Assembly (NCBI GenBank): GCA_016713005.1
Contig: JADJPY010000003.1
Location: 372,001-436,000 of the forward strand
DNA: 64,000 nt
Reading direction: 5' to 3'
Source of the DNA: Ramlibacter sp.
Lineage (GTDB): Bacteria; Pseudomonadota; Gammaproteobacteria; Burkholderiales; Burkholderiaceae_C
The translations under genes were made by a program, and so were the position numbers. Of the stretch, positions 42,075 through 51,878 are shown piece after piece (position 1 is the first letter of the stretch; every line of letters begins with the position of its first letter). The notes below the pieces were generated by a model. The model had not been told where the DNA came from and did not search any database. It saw only the letters and a list, made by a program, of their open reading frames with translations.

Positions 42075-42865
42075 TCAGTTCGGCAGGTCGCCGGTGGGTC
42101 GGCCCAGCCACTTCATGGCCATCTTGTCCAGGTCGCCGCTCTTCTTCGCTTCGGCAATGATTTCATTGACCCTGGCGCGCAGCTTGTCCTCGCCCTTGCC
42201 CACGCCGATGAAATTGGGCGAGTCCTTCAGCACGAACTTGTATTCGATGCCCATCTGCGGGCTCTTGGCCATCAGGGCACCGGCCACCTGCGCGCTGGTG
42301 GCGACCAGCTGTGTCTGGCCGGCGGTGAACGCCGACACGGTGGCATTGTTGTCCTCGAAACGGCGCAGTTCGGTGGTGGGGGCGCCACCTTGGTCAGCTC
42401 GGTGTCGTCCACCGAGCCGCGTGTGACGGAGATCGACTTGCCTGCCAGGTCCGCCGGTGTCTTGACGGCGATGGTCTTGGGGCCAAACACGGCGATGAAG
42501 AACGGCGAATACGCCGCCGTGAAATCGATCACCTTTTCGCGGTCCGGGTTCTTGCCCAGGGTGGAGATGACGAGGTCGGCCTTCTTGGTCTGCAGGTAGG
42601 GGATGCGGTTGGCGGTGGTCACGGGCACCAGTTCGACCTTCACGCCCAGCTTGCCGGCAATGTAGTTGGCCATGTCGATGTCCAGGCCCTGGGGCTTGAG
42701 GTCGGTGCCGACAAAGCCGTAGGGCGGGAAGTCGGTGGGGATGGCGATCTTGATTTCCTTGGCCTTGAGCACGTCGTCCAGCGCGGTCTGTGCCTGCGCG
42801 GTGGACATGCCCAGTACGGCCGCGGCCGCAAGGCCCAGCGAGAACATGCGCTTGGTGGGATTCAT
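42075..42865 (-). pseudogene. Amino-acid-type ABC transporter periplasmic receptor, frameshifted
   Basis: The N-terminal part (signal peptide ending AQAQ, then LKAKEIKIAIPTDFPPYGFV and GLDIDMANYIAGKLG) and the C-terminal part (ATVSAFTAGQTQLVATSAQV to GDLPN) are in different frames. Adding one base to the GGGGG run at 42378-42382 joins them and gives about 263 residues, the usual size. The whole operon around it is intact, which favours sequence error. The start overlaps the GntR stop (ATGA) with GGAGAA upstream. The ligand is probably a polar amino acid or related compound. Confidence 0.85.
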
Positions 42866-43617
42866 AAGACTTCTCCTAGGTAGGTCGAGGGGGTGGCCCG
42901 TGGTTTTCGGGGGGTGGGTGAAACGGGGCTACGCAAGGCTTGTGCCTTGCCGTCCACCGGTGCCAGCGCGTCGCGCAGCTGGGCCAGCGGATCGTGTTCG
43001 GCGGGCATGCGCAATTTGCTCTGCCAGGTCAGCAGGTGCTCGGCCATCAGGCGCTCGGCCCGGGCCAGGTCGCCGGCCTCCAGTGCCGCCACGATCTGCA
43101 CATGCTCGGCGCACGACTGCGCGGCGTCGTCGGTGGTCTGGTATCGCAGAGCTATCAGCGTGGTGCGCGCGGTGAAGTCCCTCAGCGTCTCTGCCAGCAG
43201 GTTGTTGCCCATGCACTCGGCCAGGCACACATGGAAGTCGCCCAGCAGGAAGCTGCGCAGCCCCACGTCCGGGCCGGCGATGGCCGCCTTCTCGCGGGCC
43301 AGGTGGCCACGCAGCTTCTTGAGGGCCGGCTTGTCCAGCGAGCCCGCGCTGCGGATCAACCCGGTTTCGATGACGCGGCGGGCGTCAAACGCCTCGCGTG
43401 CTTCGTCCTGCGACGGCTCCACCACATACCAGCCGCGGCGCGCGCTCACCGTGACAATGCCGCGCGCGGCCAGCCGGGTAAGCGCCTCGCGAACGATGGT
43501 GCGGCTGCAGTCAAACAGCATGGCCAGTTGCTGCTCGCCCAGGCGCGCGCCGGGTGCGAGTTTGCGGGCCATGACGGCTTCCATGATGCGTTCAGCGATT
43601 TCGGGGGCAGTGGCCAT
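42862..43617 (-). CDS. GntR-family regulator (FCD domain) of the ABC operon
   Basis: The 251-residue protein has a winged helix (IMEAVMARKLAPGARLGEQQ; CSRTIVREALTRLAARGIV; SARRGWYVVEPS) and an FCD domain with conserved metal-ligand positions (FLLGDFHVCLAECMGNNLL; AEHVQIVAALEAGD). It is the first gene of the operon and is translationally coupled to the receptor. A CTTGTA...TACAAG dyad just upstream of its start suggests autoregulation. Confidence 0.9.
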   Translation of the reverse strand: MATAPEIAERIMEAVMARKLAPGARLGEQQLAMLFDCSRTIVREALTRLAARGIVTVSARRGWYVVEPSQDEAREAFDARRVIETGLIRSAGSLDKPALKKLRGHLAREKAAIAGPDVGLRSFLLGDFHVCLAECMGNNLLAETLRDFTARTTLIALRYQTTDDAAQSCAEHVQIVAALEAGDLARAERLMAEHLLTWQSKLRMPAEHDPLAQLRDALAPVDGKAQALRSPVSPTPRKPRATPSTYLGEVL

Positions 43618-43623
43618 ACCCGT

Positions 43624-43658
43624 CTTGTACAGCAGAAATCATGCCCGTGGTATACAAG
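43624..43658. promoter_or_regulatory. Putative GntR operator upstream of the ABC operon
   Basis: CTTGTA (43624-43629) and TACAAG (43653-43658) form a perfect 6-base inverted repeat with 23 bases between the arms, 7-40 bases upstream of the regulator's ATG. TTGTATAC-like half-sites are typical of GntR/FCD regulators. Confidence 0.5.
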
Positions 43659-43671
43659 GCTGATGCACCAA

Positions 43672-43689
43672 GGCGGGGGATTTCCCGCC
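43672..43689 (-). terminator. Weak hairpin after the amidase/hydratase operon
   Basis: GGCGGG - GGATTT - CCCGCC can form a 6-bp stem about 45 bases after the hydratase stop (minus strand). There is no U-tract, so intrinsic termination is uncertain. Confidence 0.3.
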
Positions 43690-43734
43690 CCCTGCGTGGG
43701 CGTCCGCACCAAAAGCGGGCCAGACGGGCCCGGC

Positions 43735-44499
43735 TCAGACTTGGAGTTCGACCCGGCCCAGGCCCTGGATCTCGCCCACCACCCGGGCGCCTTGCGGTGC
43801 AAACAGCATCCCGGTGCAGGAGCCGGTGGTGACGATCTGGCCGGCGCGCAGCGGCTGGCCCCGGTGAGCGCAGGTCATGGCCAGCCAGGCCAGCAGGCGC
43901 CAGAGATCCTGAGCGGGATTGCCACCGCGCGTGCTGGCCACGGGCTGCCCGTCAAAGGCCAGGAACGCCTGGACCTGCCGCAGGTCCAGGTCGGCCGCTG
44001 GTACGCCAGCAGGCGCGCCCAGCACCAGAACCCCGTGGCTTTGCAGGTCGGCCAGTTGGGCCAGTGGGTCGCTGCCGCGCCAGTCGGCGAGCCGCGTCTC
44101 GACCACTTCGATCACCGGCAGTACTGCGTCAATGACACTGGCCAGTTCGGTGGCGTCGGGCACACGTCCGCCCGTGTCCAGGTCGCGGCCCAGTCGGACG
44201 GCGACTTCAAGTTCCATGCCGCGCATCGCCCAGGCCGAGCCGGTCACGGTACAGCCTGAAGGCAACAGCCCGCCCGCCGGCAGGGGCGCGCAGGTCGGTT
44301 CGGCTTGCGGATCCCTGGCGCCGACCTTCCAGCCGCCCACCGGGCCCAGAGTGGCCAGCACCGCATCCTGCACCGCAAAGGCCGTAGTCCTGTCAGGCGG
44401 CCGCACGTCCTGCTGCAGGGGCCGCGATCCGCCCCGGTGCGCAGCCAGCAGCAGCCGGGCCGCATCGGCAGGGTTGAATCCGGCAGAAGCCGGGCTCAC
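43735..44499 (-). CDS. 2-keto-4-pentenoate hydratase-like protein (MhpD/FAH family)
   Basis: The 254-residue protein resembles the vinylpyruvate hydratase / 4-oxalocrotonate decarboxylase group. It has FAVQDAVLATLGPVGGWKVG, the metal-binding Glu motif MRGMELEVAVRLG, DAVLPVIEVVETRLADW, and TGSCTGMLFAPQGARV. Members add water to 2-hydroxydienoates in meta-cleavage pathways. No ring-cleavage gene is adjacent. GTG 44499 overlaps the amidase stop (GTGA), so it is co-translated with the amidase. Confidence 0.82.
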   Translation of the reverse strand: MSPASAGFNPADAARLLLAAHRGGSRPLQQDVRPPDRTTAFAVQDAVLATLGPVGGWKVGARDPQAEPTCAPLPAGGLLPSGCTVTGSAWAMRGMELEVAVRLGRDLDTGGRVPDATELASVIDAVLPVIEVVETRLADWRGSDPLAQLADLQSHGVLVLGAPAGVPAADLDLRQVQAFLAFDGQPVASTRGGNPAQDLWRLLAWLAMTCAHRGQPLRAGQIVTTGSCTGMLFAPQGARVVGEIQGLGRVELQV

Positions 44500-45907
44500 G
44501 ATGGGAGCTCCACCGCCGCGGGCCAATGCCCGGCCCAGGGGAAAGCGGCTTCCACCTGGAGCGCCAGCGCCAGCAGTGCGGCGTCATGGCCGCGGGGGGC
44601 CATGAGTTGCAGGCCGACTGGCAGCCCCTGCGCGAAGCCGCAAGGCAGCGTGATCGCGGGCAGTCCGGCGGCATTGGCCAGGCCGGTAAACACCGCATGG
44701 CCGCGCGGCCCGGCTGATTGGCCGTCAATCTGCGGCGGGTAAATGTCTTGCGCCGGCCAGGGCAAGGCGGCTGCGGCCGGAGTGAGTATGAAATCGTGCT
44801 GCGACCACACCGTGGCCAGTCGGGCCCGGGCCGCGTGCACGGCAGTCAGCAGGGTGAACATGTCGGCTGCCTGTGCGGCGCGCCCGGCAGCCAGCGTCGC
44901 CTGTATGCCATCGGTACACAGGCGGGAGTCGGGTGACGCGTGCGGTGCCAGGCCGAATTCGCGAAAGTGCCAAGCCTGCCCCATCATCCAGGCCAGGCCG
45001 GTCGCCGACAGCGTGGGCCAGGCCGCATTGACGGCATCGGCCAGGTCGAACGTGCCGGCTTCCCGGACCGCATGGCCCAACGAAGCCAGCCGGTCTGCGG
45101 TTTCGCGCGTGAGGCGGGCGATGTCCGGGTCCACAGGGGCGTCGCCAAAACGCGGGACAAACATGATGCGCGCCCGTGCCGGGGCTGCCGGCAGCGTGCC
45201 AAAACCCGGAGCCAGCACCTGCATGGTGGCCACGATGTCGCCGACCGTGCGGGCGATCGGGCCCAGCACCTCGTGGTCGAGGAACAGCTCGGGCAAGCCA
45301 CCGCTGCGCGGCACGCACCCGCTCGAGGGCTTGAAGCCGACCAGGTGGGTGTGCGATGCCGGCCGGCGGATCGAGCCGCCGCCGTCGGTCGCCAGCGCCA
45401 GGGGCCCGCAGCCTGAGGCCACGGCTGCGACCGCGCCGCCGGAGGATCCACCTGGTGTGAGTGCTGTGTTCCAGGGGTTGGTCGTGGTGCCCCAGCGGCG
45501 GTTGCCGGTGTAACCCTGCATGGCAAACTCGGGCAGGTTGGTCTTGCCCAGGATCACCGCCCCGGCCGCGCGCACGCGCGCCACCGGTTCTTCATCGGCT
45601 TCCGGTGCAAAGTCCTGCAGCAGCAGGCTGCCCCAAGTGGTGGGCAGGCCGGCTGCGTGCAGGTTGTCCTTCAGCGTCAGTGGCACACCGTCCAGAGGGC
45701 CCAGCGGCCGGTCCGCAGCCCATCGGGCTGGCTGGCCAGGGCGGCGATGCGTGCGCCGGCTGCGTCCACATGCACGAACGCATTGAGCCGGGGCTGGACG
45801 TGCGCAATGCGGTCCAGGCAAGCTTGCGTCGCTTGCACTGGCGTGAATGCGCCCGTGCGATAGCCGGCAACAAGCGCCGCTGCGTCAAGGCGCCACAACT
45901 CGGTCAT
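44496..45907 (-). pseudogene. Amidase-signature enzyme, frameshifted near the N-terminus
   Basis: The two parts are MTELWRLDAAALVAGYRTGA to SQPDGLRTG, and PLGPLDGVPLTLKDNLHAAG to the end. They lie in different frames and join if one base is added at the GG of 45706-45707, giving about 470 residues. The catalytic set is intact: Lys in LTLKDN, and the Ser-rich TPGGSSGGAVAAVASG with cis-Ser and Ser nucleophile. The substrate is an unknown amide or allophanate-like compound. It forms an operon with a Bug receptor upstream and a hydratase downstream. Confidence 0.86.
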
Positions 45908-45909
45908 GG

Positions 45910-46875
45910 TCAATCCAGCTTGGCGCCTGAGGCCTTGACCGCAGCCGCCCACTTGGGCATTTCGGCACCGAGGAACTTCGCGAAGTCCTCTGCACCCAGA
46001 AACGCGGGGTCCGCGCCCTGGGTCACCATGCGGTTGCGGATCTCCGGCGTGGTGAGCACCTGGCGGAAGGCGTCGCTCAGCTTGGCCACCACGTCCCTGG
46101 GCGTACCGGCCGGTGCCAAGAAACCGTAGAAGCCCACTACTTCAAAGCCCTTGATGCCGGCCTCGATCACCGTGGGGGTGTCCGGCAGGGCCGGGTTGCG
46201 TTCGCGGCTGGTGACGGCCAGTGCCTTCACCTTGCCCTGCTTGTGGTAGCTCGCCGCCTGCGGGATGGATTCGGCCATGAACTGGACCTGCCCTGCCATC
46301 AGGTCGGTGAACGCCGGGGCGCTGCCGCGATAGGGGATGTGAACCATGAACAGGCCAGTGGACGTCTTGAACATCTCGGGCACCAGGTGACTGATGCCAC
46401 CATTGCCTGCGGAGCCGTAGTTGATCTGGCCGGGGCGCTTGCGCGTGTAGTCGACGAACTCCTGCAGCGAGTTGACGGGCACCTTGGGGTTGACCAGGAG
46501 AGCCAGTGGTTGCATGGCTGTGCGGGCGATGGGCACAAAGTCCTTGAGCGTGCCGTAGGGGAGCTTGCTGTACAGGGCCGGGTTGATGACCATCACGCCG
46601 GTGTTGGCCAGCATGATGGTGTACCCGTCGGGCGCGGCCTTCATCACTTCCTGCGCGCCCACGGTGCCACCGGCTCCGGCCTTGTAGTCCACCAGGACCG
46701 GCTGGCCCAGCACCGCCTGCAGCCGCTCGGACAGCAGCCGCGCGTGCTGGTCCAGTGGGCCGCCGGCGGGGAAGCCGATCACGATCTTCACCGGCTTGTT
46801 CGGGAAGCCTTGCGCCTGCGCCAGGGCAGCAAGACACCAAAGTGACAGGGCACCAATCAGTTTCAGGGTTTTCAT
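45910..46875 (-). CDS. Bug-family periplasmic receptor (second in window)
   Basis: A 321-residue receptor with a signal peptide (MKTLKLIGALSLWCLAALAQ), then FPNKPVKIVIGFPAGGPLDQ, LGQPVLVDYKAGAGGTVGA, and VHIPYRGSAPAFTDLMAGQV. It ends KASGAKLD. No TctA/TctB genes are nearby. It ends 2 bases before the amidase ATG, so the ligand may be the amide that the amidase hydrolyses. It is divergent from the CoA ligase. Confidence 0.9.
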   Translation of the reverse strand: MKTLKLIGALSLWCLAALAQAQGFPNKPVKIVIGFPAGGPLDQHARLLSERLQAVLGQPVLVDYKAGAGGTVGAQEVMKAAPDGYTIMLANTGVMVINPALYSKLPYGTLKDFVPIARTAMQPLALLVNPKVPVNSLQEFVDYTRKRPGQINYGSAGNGGISHLVPEMFKTSTGLFMVHIPYRGSAPAFTDLMAGQVQFMAESIPQAASYHKQGKVKALAVTSRERNPALPDTPTVIEAGIKGFEVVGFYGFLAPAGTPRDVVAKLSDAFRQVLTTPEIRNRMVTQGADPAFLGAEDFAKFLGAEMPKWAAAVKASGAKLD

Positions 46876-46930
46876 GTGCGTTGTTGCGGAGTGATTGGTC
46901 GATGATACGGGCCCGTTCTTCCCGCTCTTC

Positions 46931-48646
46931 ATGGGAGTTTCCTTGGCTGCCCTGACCGACCGTCCCCACCACAAGTTCTGGCCCAAACGCCTGCCGCACA
47001 GCCTCACGCCACCTGCCACCTCGCTCTGGGACAACCTGGCCACGAGTGCGCGGCGGTATCCGGACAAGCCCGCCATCGTCTTCTTCGGTCGCGAACTGAC
47101 GTACGCCGAACTGGCGCGGCAGGCCGAAAGGCTGGCCGCCACGCTGCACGCCCTGGGCGTGCGCAAGGGCGACCGCGTGGTGTTGTGCATGCAGAACTGC
47201 CCGCAACTGGTGATCGCGCACTTCGCCATCCTGCGTGCCAACGCAGTGGTGGTGCCCGTCAACCCGATGAACCGCGCCGAGGAGCTCAAGCACTACATCA
47301 CTGATCCGGATGCGAAAGTCGCCATCACCACCGGTGACCTTGCGTCAGAGCTCGTCAAGGCCAGCGATGCCCTGGCTCCGAAGGACCGCCTGGCTCACCT
47401 GATCGTCACGCAGTTCACCGATGCGTTTGACGCCGGTGTCAGCGGGCCGGACTCGCTGCCGGACGCCTGGCGCGACTGGCTGCTCACCCGCCATTCCCTG
47501 CCCGCACTGGCAGGTGGACATGCGCATGCATGGACAGATGCGCTGGCCGGCGACACGCCCGCTCCCGAACTGGCGACGGGACCGGCGGACCTGGCGCTGC
47601 TGCCTTACACCAGCGGCACCACGGGCCTGCCCAAGGGCTGCATGCACATCCACTCGAGCATCATGCACAACGCCGTGTCCAGCGCGGTCTGGGGCAATGC
47701 CACGGCCGAGACCATCACCCTGGCCGTGGTGCCGATGTTCCACATCACCGGCATGGTCAGCCTGATGCACAGCAGCATCTACACCGCGGCCACGCTGGTG
47801 ATGATGCCGCGCTGGGACCGCGACCTGGCTGGGCGACTGATATCGCGCTGGCGCGTCACTTCCTGGACCAACATCCCAACCATGGTGATCGACCTGCTGG
47901 GCAGCCCCCACTTTGACCAGTACGACCTTTCCAGCCTTGTCCACATCGGCGGCGGTGGGGCGGCCATGCCGCAGGCGGTCGCACAGCGCCTGTTTGACAG
48001 CTATGGCCTGCGCTATGTGGAGGGCTATGGCCTGACGGAAACCGCAGCCCCCAGCCACAGCAACCCCACAGACGCGCCCAAGCAGCAGTGCCTGGGCATC
48101 CCGTTCATGAGCACCGATGCGCGCGTCGTGGACCCGGAGACCCTGCAGGAAATGCCGGTGGGCGAGCAGGGCGAGATCATCATCCACGGGCCTGAGGTGT
48201 TCCAGGGCTACTGGAAGCGCCCGGACGCCACAGCTGCAGCCTTTGTCGAGTTTGAGGGCAAGAAGTTCTTCCGCTCGGGCGACCTGGGCCGGGTCGACGA
48301 GGACGGCTACTTCTTCATCACCGACCGCCTGAAGCGCATGATCAACGCCAGCGGCTTCAAGGTCTGGCCGGCCGAGGTGGAGGCGCTGATGTTCCGCCAC
48401 CCTGCCATCCAGGAAGCCTGCATCATCTCCACCAAGGACACCTACCGCGGGGAGAGCGTCAAGGCGGTGGTGGTGCTGCGCCAGGGCCACAAGGGCAAGG
48501 TCAGCGAGGAAGACATCATCGCCTGGTGCCGCGAGAACATGGCTGTTTACAAGGTGCCCCGCGTTGTACAGTTCACCGACGCGCTGCCCAAGAGCGGCAG
48601 CGGCAAAGTGATGTGGCGCACCCTGCAGGAGGCTGAACGTGAATGA
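46931..48646 (+). CDS. Acyl-CoA synthetase (AMP-dependent ligase, FadD-like)
   Basis: This enzyme activates a carboxylic acid to its CoA thioester through an acyl-adenylate. The 571-residue protein has the P-loop LLPYTSGTTGLPKGCMHIH, the A5 motif EGYGLTETAA, the A7 Asp in RSGDLGRVDEDGYFFITDR, and the A10 Lys in PKSGSGKVMWR. The acid is probably medium/long-chain or aryl; the exact substrate is unknown. ATG 46931 was chosen because upstream residues do not match the family. It is coupled to the catalase-like gene by an 8-base overlap. Confidence 0.92.
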   Translation: MGVSLAALTDRPHHKFWPKRLPHSLTPPATSLWDNLATSARRYPDKPAIVFFGRELTYAELARQAERLAATLHALGVRKGDRVVLCMQNCPQLVIAHFAILRANAVVVPVNPMNRAEELKHYITDPDAKVAITTGDLASELVKASDALAPKDRLAHLIVTQFTDAFDAGVSGPDSLPDAWRDWLLTRHSLPALAGGHAHAWTDALAGDTPAPELATGPADLALLPYTSGTTGLPKGCMHIHSSIMHNAVSSAVWGNATAETITLAVVPMFHITGMVSLMHSSIYTAATLVMMPRWDRDLAGRLISRWRVTSWTNIPTMVIDLLGSPHFDQYDLSSLVHIGGGGAAMPQAVAQRLFDSYGLRYVEGYGLTETAAPSHSNPTDAPKQQCLGIPFMSTDARVVDPETLQEMPVGEQGEIIIHGPEVFQGYWKRPDATAAAFVEFEGKKFFRSGDLGRVDEDGYFFITDRLKRMINASGFKVWPAEVEALMFRHPAIQEACIISTKDTYRGESVKAVVVLRQGHKGKVSEEDIIAWCRENMAVYKVPRVVQFTDALPKSGSGKVMWRTLQEAERE

Positions 48647-49628
48647 CGCACCGAGCACCCAGTGGAAAGAGCAGATCGCGGACGACGAAGGGGAGCGTTA
48701 CGCTGCCGCAGCGGCGCAGTTCGCCGAGATCCAGCAACGCAAGTCAAAGCGGTATGGCAGTGGCCGTACGCTGCACCGCAAGCAGCTGACCGCTGCGCAC
48801 GGCACGCTGGAGGTGCTGGACGGCCTGCCCGGCTGGGCGCGTCAGGGATTGTTTGCGCAGCCGCGCGACCATGAGGTCTGGCTGCGCCTGTCCAACGGTG
48901 GTTTTGACAAGGCCCGCGACAGCGTGCCCGACATTCGAGGCTTTGCCTTTCGCGTCTTTGGTGTCGAGGGCGACTCGGCCCTGGGCAGCGGGCCGGCCAC
49001 TAGCCAGGACTTCACCCTGATCAACCAGGAAATGTTTGCCTTCAGGGGAAGCGCCGAGTTCGTGGACTTCGCGGTGGCAGCCTCGTACGGCAACGGCAAC
49101 CTGCTCAAGTTTCTCTTCCGGCGTTATGGCCTGTTCGGCGCGCCGGCGCAACTGGGCAGGATGCTCAAGGTCGCTGGCAAGGCCTTCGGCGGTTTTGCCA
49201 CCGAGCCCCTGTACAGCTGCGTACCCATGGCCAATGGCCCCTACGCCGTGCGTGTGCGCCTGATGCCCGCCTCGGCCAATGGCCAGCCCAAGGCGGGTGC
49301 AAAGCAGGATTGGTCCGCCGATTTCAATGCCCGCCTCAAGGCCGGCCCGCTGCATTGGGAGCTGCAGCTGCAGCCCTACGTCAACGATTCCCGGACCCCG
49401 ATCGAAGACGCGTCCGTCAACTGGGACACGCCCTACACCACCGTGGCGCGCCTGATGCTGCCCGCGCAGGATGCCACTTCGCCGCAGGGCCTGGAGCTGG
49501 CTGCCAAAGTGGAGGCAACCACCATCGATCCCTGGCAGGCCTTGGCGGCGCACCGGCCGCTGGGCGATGTCCAGCGGGCCCGCAAGGTGGTGTACTTCCA
49601 GAGCCAGAAGGGGCGAGGTGCGGTCTGA
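48639..49628 (+). CDS. Catalase-related haem protein (SrpA-like minicatalase)
   Basis: The 329-residue protein keeps the catalase core in shortened form. The distal His segment is KQLTAAHGTLEVLDGLPGWA, VWLRLSNGGFDKARDSVPDI and GFAFRVFGV match the substrate-channel strands, and DFTLINQEMFAF follows. The C-terminal flavodoxin-like domain is absent. Related minicatalases or peroxidases bind haem and often act on organic hydroperoxides. GTG 48639 has AGGAGG 6 bases upstream, inside the ligase gene, implying a joint function. Confidence 0.82.
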   Translation: MNDAPSTQWKEQIADDEGERYAAAAAQFAEIQQRKSKRYGSGRTLHRKQLTAAHGTLEVLDGLPGWARQGLFAQPRDHEVWLRLSNGGFDKARDSVPDIRGFAFRVFGVEGDSALGSGPATSQDFTLINQEMFAFRGSAEFVDFAVAASYGNGNLLKFLFRRYGLFGAPAQLGRMLKVAGKAFGGFATEPLYSCVPMANGPYAVRVRLMPASANGQPKAGAKQDWSADFNARLKAGPLHWELQLQPYVNDSRTPIEDASVNWDTPYTTVARLMLPAQDATSPQGLELAAKVEATTIDPWQALAAHRPLGDVQRARKVVYFQSQKGRGAV

Positions 49629-49649
49629 TCCCGGCGGGGCGCCCGCAGA

Positions 49650-50663
49650 TCAACTTCGCAGGGGGCTGAGGTAGTGCAGCGCCCGCGCCCGCTCGGCGTC
49701 CGGGGAGTACAGCGCTTCCATTGATGCGCGTGCTTGGCTTCCGATGCGCGCGCGCAGCCCTGGATCATCCTGCAGCCGAGCCAGGATGTCCTTGGCCTCC
49801 GACTGGCTGTCAAACAGGAAACCGTCCACGCCGTCCTTGATGTAGTCGGCATAGCCGCCCCATCGGTGGGCGACAACGGGAATGCCGCAGGCCATGGCTT
49901 CGAACAGTACGGTGGCGAAATTGTCGAACCACGTGCCCGTGCGAAAGAAGAAGCAGTCCAGGCTGTGCAGGAACGCATCCGGCGGCTCGGTCATCACGGG
50001 CATTGCTTCAAGACCGGGCGCCACCGGCAGCATGTGTGCCACACATCTTGCGCCCATGAGGCGGACTGACGCGCCACGCCCCAGCAGCCACCGGTACAGG
50101 TCGGGGTCTTGCACGAAATCATGCTTGTCCAGAGTGTCGCGGCTCATCCGGCCCACCACAAAGCGGCCTTCTCGGACCGGCACGGGGCGCGGCCGGAAGC
50201 GCTCGATGTCGACCGGGGCAGGATGCAGAGGACCCTCCAGTCCATAGGCACGCCGCTGGGCATCGCAGATGAAGACATGGTCTACAGGACAACCCTTGGC
50301 CTCAAGTGCGTGGCGGCTGCGCTCCTGGGGCTCCGGAGACAGCACGGTCGAAACCTGGACGATGCGGGACACCTTCATTGCCTGAAACCACCGGCCGGGC
50401 ATCATCCACTCGCCCACCACAATCAACTGGCCCACACGGGGGGCGTGACCTCTCCAACCGGTGTCGATGTTCCGGATGCCAAAGCGCCCGGAGAAAAACG
50501 GGTCCGGCCGGCCCATCTGGTTCCAGCAGGTCACATCTTCGTGCACCATGCGGATCGTTCGTGCAAGATTCAGCGCATGCCATTCGGTGCCGCCGGAGGC
50601 GTTCATGAACTCCGAGACGACATGGATGCTTTGGCTGGTCTGGTGGTCGTCTCGTGCGAACAT
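49650..50663 (-). CDS. GT4-like glycosyltransferase, paralogue A
   Basis: About 337 residues in a GT-B-type protein. It starts IHVVSEFMNASGGTEWHALN, which holds the N-terminal glycine-rich loop, and continues with HVFICDAQRRAYGLEGPLHP, FVVGRMSRDTLDKHDFVQDP and DNFATVLFEAMACGIPVVAH (a DX7E variant of the GT4 EX7E motif). It is clearly related to the genes at 51879 and 52928. ATG 50663 is used; ATG 50696 is also in frame. Donor and acceptor are unknown. It is divergent from the enolase-superfamily gene. Confidence 0.82.
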   Translation of the reverse strand: MFARDDHQTSQSIHVVSEFMNASGGTEWHALNLARTIRMVHEDVTCWNQMGRPDPFFSGRFGIRNIDTGWRGHAPRVGQLIVVGEWMMPGRWFQAMKVSRIVQVSTVLSPEPQERSRHALEAKGCPVDHVFICDAQRRAYGLEGPLHPAPVDIERFRPRPVPVREGRFVVGRMSRDTLDKHDFVQDPDLYRWLLGRGASVRLMGARCVAHMLPVAPGLEAMPVMTEPPDAFLHSLDCFFFRTGTWFDNFATVLFEAMACGIPVVAHRWGGYADYIKDGVDGFLFDSQSEAKDILARLQDDPGLRARIGSQARASMEALYSPDAERARALHYLSPLRS

Positions 50664-50746
50664 CGGGGTCTGTTGGTGTGGGGCCGCACGAAGCATACAG
50701 TGCGTGTCCGGCGTACACCAATCCCACGACTTGCCGGAGACGCCGC

Positions 50747-51859
50747 ATGAAGATCACCGCCGTTGACCCGTTCATCCTTCACGTGCCCGTCACGGGCAGC
50801 CAGATTGCCGACAGCACCCATACCGTCACGCATTGGGGCGTGGTCGGCGCCAGAATTTCCACCGATACGGGTTTGCAGGGCTACGGCTTCACCGGCACGC
50901 ATTCGCATCTGCCCAGCGACCAACTCATCACCCGCTGCATCGCCACCTGCCATGCGCCGCTGCTGCTCGGCGAGGACGCAAATGATGTGGGCAGGCTGTG
51001 GCTCAAGCTCGCCCGCCATCCGGCACTCCAGTGGGTGGGCCGCGCAGGCATCACCACCCTGGCGCAGGCCGCCATTGATGTGGCGCTTTGGGACCTGAAG
51101 GCCAAGGCGGCCGGCGTGCCGTTGTGGAAGCTTCTTGGCGGCCAGGTGCGCGACAGGGTTCGGGCCTACAACACCGACATCGGCTGGCTGAGCATCGCCG
51201 ACGACAAGCTCGTCGAAGGCGCCAGGCGCGCTGTGGCGCAGGGCTTTACAGGCATCAAGATCAAGGTGGGCAGCACCGTGGAGCGCGATCTGCGGCGCCT
51301 GGAAGCGGTGCGCCGTGCCATCGGCCCCGATGTGACGCTGGCGGTGGACGGCAATGGCAAATGGGACCTGCCCACCTGCCTGCGCTTTTGCCGCGGTGCC
51401 GAGCCGCTGGACGTCTACTGGTTCGAAGAGCCCCTTTGGTATGACGACGTCAAGGGCCATGCCGAGCTGGCGCGCGCCACCCGGGTGCCGGTTGCCCTGG
51501 GCGAACAGCTGTACACACAGGATGCATTTGCCGAGTTCTTCCACCAGAACGCCATCCACTGGGTACAGCCCGACGTGACGCGCATGGCTGGCCTGACGGA
51601 GGTGCTGCGCGTGTGCGAGACAGCGCACAGCTACCGCCTTCCGGTGGCGCCCCACGCGGGCGACATGAGCCAGGTGCATGTCCACCTCAGCTACGCCCAC
51701 CCGGCGGTGCAGGTGCTGGAGTACATCCCCTGGATCAAGGATTGCTTCACCGATCCGGCCGAAGTGGTGGACGGGCATTTCCGCCTGCCGCAAGAAGCAG
51801 GTGCGGGCACCACGCCCACCAGGGAGGCGTGGGAGAAGTTCAGCCAGCCGGTGGCCTGA
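50747..51859 (+). CDS. Enolase-superfamily enzyme (mandelate racemase/muconate lactonizing type)
   Basis: The 370-residue protein has all the catalytic elements: KxK in GFTGIKIKVGS, metal ligands in TLAVDGNGKWD, WFEEPLWYDD and ALGEQLYTQD, and the His in LPVAPHAGDMSQVH. This matches acid-sugar dehydratases of the mandelate-racemase branch. GGAGA precedes ATG 50747. It is flanked on both sides by minus-strand glycosyltransferase genes, which suggests it inserted into, or was trapped by, a duplicating glycosyltransferase cluster. The substrate is not determinable. Confidence 0.87.
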   Translation: MKITAVDPFILHVPVTGSQIADSTHTVTHWGVVGARISTDTGLQGYGFTGTHSHLPSDQLITRCIATCHAPLLLGEDANDVGRLWLKLARHPALQWVGRAGITTLAQAAIDVALWDLKAKAAGVPLWKLLGGQVRDRVRAYNTDIGWLSIADDKLVEGARRAVAQGFTGIKIKVGSTVERDLRRLEAVRRAIGPDVTLAVDGNGKWDLPTCLRFCRGAEPLDVYWFEEPLWYDDVKGHAELARATRVPVALGEQLYTQDAFAEFFHQNAIHWVQPDVTRMAGLTEVLRVCETAHSYRLPVAPHAGDMSQVHVHLSYAHPAVQVLEYIPWIKDCFTDPAEVVDGHFRLPQEAGAGTTPTREAWEKFSQPVA

Positions 51860-51878
51860 ACCGCCTCTGCCCCGAAGT